The notes beneath the pieces were generated by a model. That model did no database searches. It saw only the letters and a list, made by a program, of their open reading frames with translations, and was not told the origin of the DNA. Position numbers and translations under genes: made by a program. Source: Spirogloea muscicola (lineage: Eukaryota; Streptophyta; Zygnematophyceae; Spirogloeales; Spirogloeaceae). Taken from it: a stretch of 64,000 nucleotides of DNA. This document shows, one piece after another, positions 57,519 through 64,000 of this stretch. The stretch is taken from contig WELB01000010.1 in assembly GCA_009602725.1 (NCBI GenBank), positions 663,243 through 727,242 on the forward strand, written 5' to 3'. Positions within the stretch are counted from its first letter, which is position 1; each line of letters starts with the position of its first letter.

Positions 57519-58926
57519 GGTGGGCCGCCTGGACCTCGGCTTTGCACTTGGGCTCCTACTTCGTTCGAAAGAAGGCGTGCGGTGCGCATGAAATTGAAAG
57601 GGAGGCCAATTCTAGCCTTACAAATGTACTGTTAACTGGGTAATGAGCTGGCTAAGAGGGACACTAATATCCCCGAGTGAGCAACTTGCTCCTGATGGGG
57701 GCCGCACTGATTATGACGAGTAAACCCACTTCCTTCCCGTGGCAAAAGTCAGCCCGCATAGGCCGCTGTACTTTGAGGCAAGCTGGCCCTCTGGCGATCG
57801 CAATTCCTTTCCCAAGGTTTGACTTTTATAGGTATGGAAAAAGCATCTGTAAAGCAAGGCAAATGGCTGTGAGAGGCCAGCTTGAATTCGGAAGAGATTG
57901 GAGCGTGTATTGAGCGATGGAGGGGCCTAAGTGGCCAAGTACAACGGCAAGCACACCGACTGTGGTATATCACCGGCTGCTAAGCTGACCCGCTCAGTAA
58001 GCACGAGTCAGTACGTAGAGGTCGCTAACTGATGCCCGAAGACCGGACGGCAGATGACAAGCCCTTCTGCCACAGCTAAAGCTTTGACCAGCTTTCTGAA
58101 CAGCTCTCCAAACGCAATAAACAAGACAGGTTTCGCCTCCTTTTGATAGACGTTCTTCCCCTGGCCCCTTCGAAATTCGTCCACTCTTTTTCTGGCTGGC
58201 CAAATCACAGCCATCGCCCTCTACTGGAAGAGTCTTTCTTCTTGTTTGTAATTTCTCCTTCAACCCAAACCCCTATGCCCGTCTCTTTTTGATCTGGCCT
58301 TTCACAGCTAACGCCCCCTAATGGGAAGAGCTCCCATCCTTTCACAGCGAATGCCCCAATAGGCCTCATCACCTGTTCATGAGTTAAGGTCAACAGCGCA
58401 TGTGATGACTGCCCTCTTGTGTACGGTCCCCCAGCTTATACCTGATAACTACTTGAATGCGAGAACAAACGACATGGTACCAGCTTTTTGCATGCTTGGA
58501 CTCTGTAGTCTCTGATTCCTGGAGCTTGCAGTTGGTTGGTGGCCCCTTGAGTTGCTGCTCGTGCACAAGCTGATTGACCGCTACAATGAAAGATCAAAAT
58601 TATGCTTGGGAATTCCAGATGAGTCAAATGGAAAACAATCTTTGATTAATTTGAGTAGTGGAACATTCTGTATATCTTATTAGGGTAGGCAATAAACTCG
58701 ATGTCCAGCAATCAAGCTCTGCTTTGCTGCTGACCACTGTGCGATTTGATCACTATACAAGCACCCTATCTAAAAGTTAATCCTAATCAGGCACCCTTGC
58801 AAGGGTGCCTGATTTCAGAAACTGAGAATTTGAAACTAGAAATCGACAGAAGTTGACTGTGCTTGCTGCTCACAGTCAATCAGGGAGTCCTGACAACAAG
58901 AACCACAACCTCCATGAGGGCATCAT
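57519..58926. repeat. Intergenic: reverse C/X, family A, D modules, palindrome
   Basis: Reverse family C and X pieces lie at about 57570-57700. A D word is at about 57865, and a family A copy at about 57905-58090 (GGCCAAGTACAACGGCAAGC, GACCCGCTCAGTAAGCAC). Three reverse D-type modules follow in tandem at about 58149-58366. A perfect palindrome is at 58785-58814. No gene is seen. Confidence 0.6.
58785..58814. repeat. Perfect 30-base palindrome
   Basis: AATCAGGCACCCTTG is followed immediately by its reverse complement, with no spacer and no mismatch. It lies 113 bases past the stop codon of the DUF4188 gene (minus strand). Confidence 0.9.
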
Positions 58927-60278
58927 CTACTTAAATGGGCAACTGCTAGGGGCTTTTGCCTCACTTTCGTCATAGTCCTCATTAGCGAATTGTGCCTCCT
59001 TAGGCCAGTCGTGCTCAGAGCCGTCCATCCGACCCTTGGAGGTCTTCATCCGGCCGGCCGCCGGCACCAGGCGCCCAGCCCGGCCCAGTAGCATGGGCGG
59101 GCAGTTGACATAGATGCTCTCGTGCTGCCCACCTGATACCTTGTAGGCCTCGTGCCAGAAGCCCACCTCCGCCTTGCCTTTTGCCACCTTGCTCAGTACC
59201 TTCCAAGCTGCAGTCCATCCGGTCTGAACAGTGTGAGTTAGGGTGCAACACATTGACATAGATGCTGCGCTCACAACGGTCCAGGTAGCATAACAGGAAG
59301 GCAAGAAAGGCATGAAAGGACCGTGGCCATCCATGCTGATGTCCTGAGAGTCCTCCTGAACGGTGTGGACGCCCTCACCTTGCTCCAGTATACAAAGTCA
59401 TGAGCGGCTAGAAGCAGCAAGCACAGCAGCATGTACAGCAGCACAGCCGACTGTCACTTGAGAGGGTGAGGGTGTGCGCTCACCTGGGGAGTGCAGCAGG
59501 TTGCTGTCACGCGAGTAAGCCAGGAGCTGATCAAACGAGCGCCAATAGCTGATATTGAAGACCTGTGGGCCCTTGACCCAATTGTCCCCGCTGAGGCCGT
59601 GGCAACCCATAAAACCACTGCTCTCAGGAAGGGACTTGAGCTCATCAATGATGGCCTGAAATTGGCTGCCTGCCCACTGGAGCTCGGGAGTAAGCTTCCA
59701 GGGGGCGTTGATTCTGAAGCCGATGAGGAATATGCAAAAGTCGCCATCAAGCTCCGCTGTCATACGCCCCTTCAGGACCCCTTCCATCTGCAAGGGAGCT
59801 CAAGTGCACTGTCAAGTGCTAGGCGTTTCCTGAGTGGATATGGAGCTCGCCTCATCGAGAAGGACTGCGTGTATAAGAGCCACCATGCTCATGCCATACC
59901 TCCCGGCTCTTGGGATGTCTCAGTTGCCGAATGGCAACTCGAAAGATGGGCGGCAGCAGCAGGATGGCAGCGAGCAGTGCACCGATGAAGCGGGGGAGAA
60001 AAGCAGCAACGAGGGCGCCTGCTCCTATCATCGCCTGCAAGGCACATTCAAGATGTACAACAGGCGCGGCTTTGAGTTGGCGAGCAACAACAAGAGCCGA
60101 GGCCCGCTGTCAATAAAGGCGGCACTTGGCACGGCAGTAGCAGGTTACCGGGTTACCTCGCATCCCTTACCTCGATGGGCATGAGGGACTTGAGGAGCAG
60201 AAGCTGGTCGACGCCCACATTGTACTTGAGGCCCTTGGTGCGAGCATTCCAGGACGTCGGATGGTCCAGCGGCTTCAT
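58927..60278 (-). CDS. DUF4188 / af470-like monooxygenase-family protein, 5 exons
   Basis: Exons: 60171-60278, 59900-60034, 59484-59787, 59379-59407, 58927-59223; 290 residues, phases consistent. The protein starts MKPLDHPTSWNARTKGLKYN, then has a hydrophobic region of one or two membrane spans (GALVAAFLPRFIGALLAAIL and LLPPIFRVAI, about residues 40-75). The family domain follows: LDGDFCIFLIGFRINAPWKL, ISYWRSFDQLLAYSRD, VGFWHEAYKVSGGQHESIYV, CPPMLLGRAGRLVPA. This is the ferredoxin-like, ABM-type fold called DUF4188 or monooxygenase af470-like, named after a fungal fumagillin-cluster protein. The exact reaction is unknown. Exon 4 is only 29 bases, but it restores HDFVYWSK and keeps phase. The family is best known from bacteria and fungi; here it has normal algal introns, so any transfer would be old. 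Confidence 0.78.
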
Positions 60279-61266
60279 GGCGATGGAAAGTGGGGGGCGA
60301 AGCAGAGGACTGAGACCACGGGGCGCCTCTTCGTCGCCTCGTGCTCACACCGCCCAGGCCGGCGCTCACGCGCTGTTGGCGCGGCGACCGGCAGGACTCG
60401 CACGGACTTTCACGAGGCCAGCGGCGAGGCTGCCGGGGCATACAGAGGGCAGCTGCGGCGCATGTAGTGCGCGCCGGGTGGCCTTGCGCAGAGCGGGTGG
60501 GAGGGCGAGAGGTCTGGGGAGGCGAGCGAAAGAGTGCGGCTGCTGGTATCGAAAGAGCGGCTGTGAAGGCCAGCCAGGAGCAGGGGGGAGCACTCCGGAG
60601 GCCCAAGGGGGGGNNNNNNNNNNNNNNNNNNNNNNNNNNNNNNNNNNNNNNNNNNNNNNNNNNNNNNNNNNNNNNNNNNNNNNNNNNNNNNNNNNNNNNN
60701 NNNNNNNNNNNNNNNNNNNNNNNNNNNNNNNNNNNNNNNNNNNNNNNNNNNNNNNNNNNNNNNNNNNNNNNNNNNNNNNNNNNNNNNNNNNNNNNNNNNN
60801 NNNNNNNNNNNNNNNNNNNNNNNNNNNNNNNNNNNNNNNNNNNNNNNNNNNNNNNNNNNNNNNNNNNNNNNNNNNNNNNNNNNNNNNNNNNNNNNNNNNN
60901 NNNNNNNNNNNNNNNNNNNNNNNNNNNNNNNNNNNNNNNNNNNNNNNNNNNNNNNNNNNNNNNNNNNNNNNNNNNNNNNNNNNNCCCCTCCCCCCTCCTC
61001 CGTCAGGCGGAAACGCATGCGCCGTGCCTGCTCTGAGCAGCCGTCAGTCACCAGCCGTCAGTCGTCAGCCGTTAGCCAGTGGGCCCCGGCAGTTGTGCAC
61101 GCCCCCGGGGTCCATTCACCGTCTAGCCTACCGCTAGAGCACACGCCCCCCCACGAGGACGTCAGATGCCACGTTGCAGGCTTACTTCCCGGCACGCGCT
61201 GGCAATCTACACGTGCGCGTGCCACGTGGCGCCGCCAACGCCGCCGGCGGCGCCGTGCCGCCGTTG

Positions 61267-61299
<33 letters not shown>

Positions 61300-61568
61300 G
61301 AGCCGCCGCAAGAGCCACCGCCAAAGCCGCCGCCAGAGCCGCCGCCAGGAGCGCCGCCTTCCTCAGTGCAGGCGCGCCTAGGTGCCGGATCCTGGCTGCG
61401 GCGGTGCTGCTCGGACTAGTCTGCCATTGCCGTTAGCGGCCGCCCCCGGGGGCTGCGGCGATCGCGGGCTGCGGTGGCCGCACAAGAGTCCCACGTCCTG
61501 CCCATCCAGGACGCCCTGGGGCGCCCACTGCGGCCCAGGCTCGGCCGCCGGGTGGGTGGGCCGGCGCC
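60279..61568. other. Divergent intergenic region with 371-base gap
   Basis: This holds the promoters of the DUF4188 gene (-) and the TTC33-like gene (+). A family E piece (GCGGCTGCTGGTATCGAAAG near 60537) lies before the N run 60614-60984. Beyond it are GC-rich low-complexity tracts, including (GCC)n at about 61264-61345. ORFs that cross the gap are not real. Confidence 0.6.
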
Positions 61569-63570
61569 ATGCTCAAGTGGAGCCCAGCCGCGGCGGCCAG
61601 GAAGCGCCGCAAGGTGGGCCCCGCCCTGCGCCTGGACGACGACGACGCTGGTAAGCGCTGCGGCCTTCCTGCTCCTCTGCATCCCGACGCCAATCGTGCC
61701 ACCATTCGCCAGCCTCATCCCGTCGTTCCTCACTGGGAGCTCTTTGCCATTTACTGGCCTCAGGAGACGCACCGGAGGTTGGACAACCCCGACTGGCGTC
61801 GGTGTCAGCAGCTGCCGCCGACGACGACGCTAGCAATGCCGATTTGAGGGCTCTGTGCGGGGAGGCGGACGACATCGATGCGCGGTCTAGGGAGCTGCAG
61901 GAGGAGGGCAACAGCTTGGCCGAGGTCGGCGGGGGAAACCCACTTAGCCAGACATGGCTTATGGCGCTTCGGCTGTCCATTCTGACGGTGCCCCTTGCTT
62001 CTCCATGCATCCCCATGCCCGTGGGTGTGGCCAGTCTAGCGGCTGGAGCAGCACCATGCACTGGGTCAAGCCTCACGTGCGCCGGTGCTGACGGCTGGCG
62101 CGCGCTGAAGGCAGGCAAGCTCGGGGAGGCCCTGGGGAAGTGGGAGGCTGCCATCCGGCTGACCCCGGAGCAGCCTGTGCTCCACGAACAGAAAGCGCAG
62201 CTGCTTCTGGAAATGGGCAACTCGTGGGGTTCCATCCAAGCTGCCACTCGTACGGCTCCCGTCCTTGCCTTGAGGCAAGCCTTGCCGCTGTGCAACATTG
62301 TGGAGCCGCCTTTCCTTCCCTTTCTATATGGTCTTGCTTGTAATGTAGGGGTTTGCGTTCAGCTCCTAGGTTATAGGAACCAGAGGTTTGGGTTGTCAGC
62401 ATATCTTATTTTGAGATTATGAATCGGGGTTCCATAAAGAGGGGACATAGGGCCTGGAGGTTGCATTTTGGGACAGGGTGCAGGGTTCAGGGCTTCCTCT
62501 TGCTTAAGTGGCTGGTACATTAGAGTTGGCTAGCAAGGTAGCTGCACAGTGACATCTCAAAGCTGTTACTGTGTTGCATCACGTGCTTGGCAACATTCCT
62601 GCAGACCGTTGACCAGGTATTACCGGTGCTCAGAGGCGTTGAGGTGTTTCGCAGGTGCGACTGAGTTGAATCCGATGTGGGCGGAGGTACTTCCTCAACA
62701 GGACATAGCAGCCCGTGCCACTTGCAGCTCAGACTGCAGCTGGCAAAACCACTTATCGGCAGATGGTGCAGCAGTGCGGACACGGCTGAGATAATTGTCT
62801 TTGTGGCCCACTGGGCAAACCGAGGCAGAGTTTACTGTGCCTCAGGGAACAGACTTGTGTTTCTTTACTAGGCAGGCAATATCGCATGCGGTGTTGGTCC
62901 TGACGCCCCATACGTGCATGGTTGCAGGCCTGGCTGACACTTGCCCGAGCGCAACTGAACCATGGGGAGCCCTCTTTGGCTGTCCTCAGCTTGCAGCACA
63001 GCTTGCAGCTTGATGTAAAACCTCTAACTTCATCCATCTCTTCAATGTATAAGTCAAGCCTTTGACTCTAAGCTTTTGAGGTGCTCTCGGCACATACACG
63101 AAATCAGTGTCTGATGGCTTATCTGCAACATGCAATTTACAGACTTTACACACTTCCTTGGCTGCACCTCGAGTGCCACAGAGTGGCTGCATCGATGCTC
63201 TGTATTATCTGAGAGAAATGTTTTGACGCAAGACCGCCGTTTGTATTGCACACTTCAGCCCAAGCAGAATGACGTCCAAGCGGAGCTGGCCCAAGCTCGA
63301 GTAATAGTGGCCAGGCAGCAAGTGCTGGCCACCAGATCAGCATCCAGTGGAACCCTTCACAAGCCAATTGCACCATTCCGTCCAACATTCTTGCCACCGT
63401 CGACAATTACAAGTGCGGCTGTTGAACACTCAAGTATGTCTACTGATGACCTTAATTGCACAAGTGCAATGAAGCTCGTCAAGATGGCAGTAGATGGAGA
63501 TGTAGTACAGGACGCAGAAGGGCAGCATGCAAAGGAGGACAAGCTTGCAGAAGTACTGTCAGAAGATTAG
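61569..63570 (+). CDS. TTC33: TTC33-like tetratricopeptide-repeat protein, 6 exons
   Basis: A small TPR scaffold related to animal TTC33 (osmosis-responsive factor); its molecular role is poorly known. Exons: 61569-61650, 61764-61924, 62111-62249, 62655-62686, 62928-63014, 63259-63570; 270 residues against about 262 in human. The basic N-terminus MLKWSPAAAARKRRKVG may act as a nuclear signal. TPR region: LQEEGNSLAEAGKLGEALGK, WEAAIRLTPEQPVLHEQKAQ, ATRATELNPMWAEAWLTLAR, AQLNHGEPSLAVLSLQHSLQ. Exon 4 is only 32 bases but supplies the conserved ELNPMWAE. The C-terminal 100 residues are unlike TTC33 and without known domains. The acceptor of exon 3 (CTGAAG) is chosen because it is the only one that keeps both phase and TPR length. 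Confidence 0.85.
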
Positions 63571-64000
63571 GCAGAGTTACTTGAGGTGCAAGGTCAGCAA
63601 ATTGTTAAGCAGGAACGTCATAACTTTTACATGATGCAAGCTCATCTGATGACCTGTATATACTGATCTGAATCCTAGCTCTAGACTGTTCTTACATTGA
63701 CATTTACCATCACCTCACTCTTGTACAAACTTGATATGCGGAAGCAAGATGCTCTCTAAGTGCAAAACAATCGAGCAGAAATGATTTTGAATGGAAGATC
63801 TCTACATGCCCATCAAAGGAGGTGCACAATGAGATAGTGACATTCGCAATTCTCATTTGGGAAGCATAAGCTGTTTAGATGCAATTGACAGCTGTTCTGA
63901 CTAGTTTGACTATTAGCAGTTGAGTGCTCCTCACATGTACTTTGAAAGCTCAATTTGTCTCAAAGACGTGCTTGAGTCAACCTATGGTTACAAGTCCATC
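63571..64000. other. Right-edge flank, no gene recognised
   Basis: AT-rich 3' flank of the TTC33-like gene. No repeat family member, ORF or signal is supportable. Confidence 0.5.

Noticed and set aside
60175-61137. 320-residue ORF across the large gap
   Set aside because: Most of it is N; flanking pieces have no domain content.

Overview
The window is nuclear DNA of a green alga, most likely a trebouxiophyte related to Chlorella or Coccomyxa. The evidence is intron-rich genes with GT-AG and some GC-AG introns, GC-rich coding exons beside a moderately GC-rich background, and plant/algal protein families: N-carbamoylputrescine amidase, an RNR1-type organellar RNase II, a ubiquitin-eS31 fusion and a hexose/proton symporter very close to Chlorella HUP1. 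A short interstitial run of CCCTAAA-type telomere repeat and TGTAA motifs behind two genes fit the same group. I traced splice sites by eye for 15 protein genes; in each model all exon phases close into one frame.

Layout, left to right. 1-1886: repeat mosaic. 1887-4400 (-): N-carbamoylputrescine amidase, divergent from 5099-7524 (+), an SRSF1-type SR splicing factor. 8358-10691 (-): mitochondrial methylglutaconyl/enoyl-CoA hydratase (AUH-like). 10.7-13.4 kb: repeats plus an unassigned minus-strand coding-like region. 13405-13989 (-): mitoribosomal protein mS33, divergent from 15223-16031 (+), a small Rho_N-domain protein. 16-19 kb: repeats and unassigned ORFs. 19024-22389 (-): secreted alkaline-phosphatase-like phosphodiesterase. 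22.4-27.9 kb: a repeat-rich island. 27935-33208 (-): RNR1. 34386-37054 (-): HUP-type hexose transporter. 37-40.3 kb: repeats and a small nuclear insert of mitochondrial tRNA DNA. 40353-46365 (-): REV1 translesion polymerase. 47227-49158 (-): ENTH/epsin-like adaptor, divergent from 50538-51164 (+) TRAPPC4. 51.2-53.9 kb: repeats. 53883-54520 (+): ubiquitin-eS31, convergent with 54940-57518 (-) F-box/JmjC protein. 58927-60278 (-): DUF4188/af470-like monooxygenase-family protein, divergent from 61569-63570 (+) TTC33-like TPR protein.

The genes are ordinary housekeeping functions with no shared pathway and no operon. Loose themes are mitochondrial/organellar function (AUH, mS33, RNR1), membrane traffic (ENTH protein, TRAPPC4) and genome/RNA maintenance (REV1, SR factor). 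Intergenic space is packed with short, modular, nested dispersed repeats (called A, C, D, E and X here), which are the least explained part of the window. Assembly is imperfect: N runs lie at 14868-14896 and 60614-60984, single Ns at 10645, 33251 and 53816, and long homopolymers at 4929-4974 and 14897-15018. I found no CRISPR array, no intact autonomous transposon and no rRNA.
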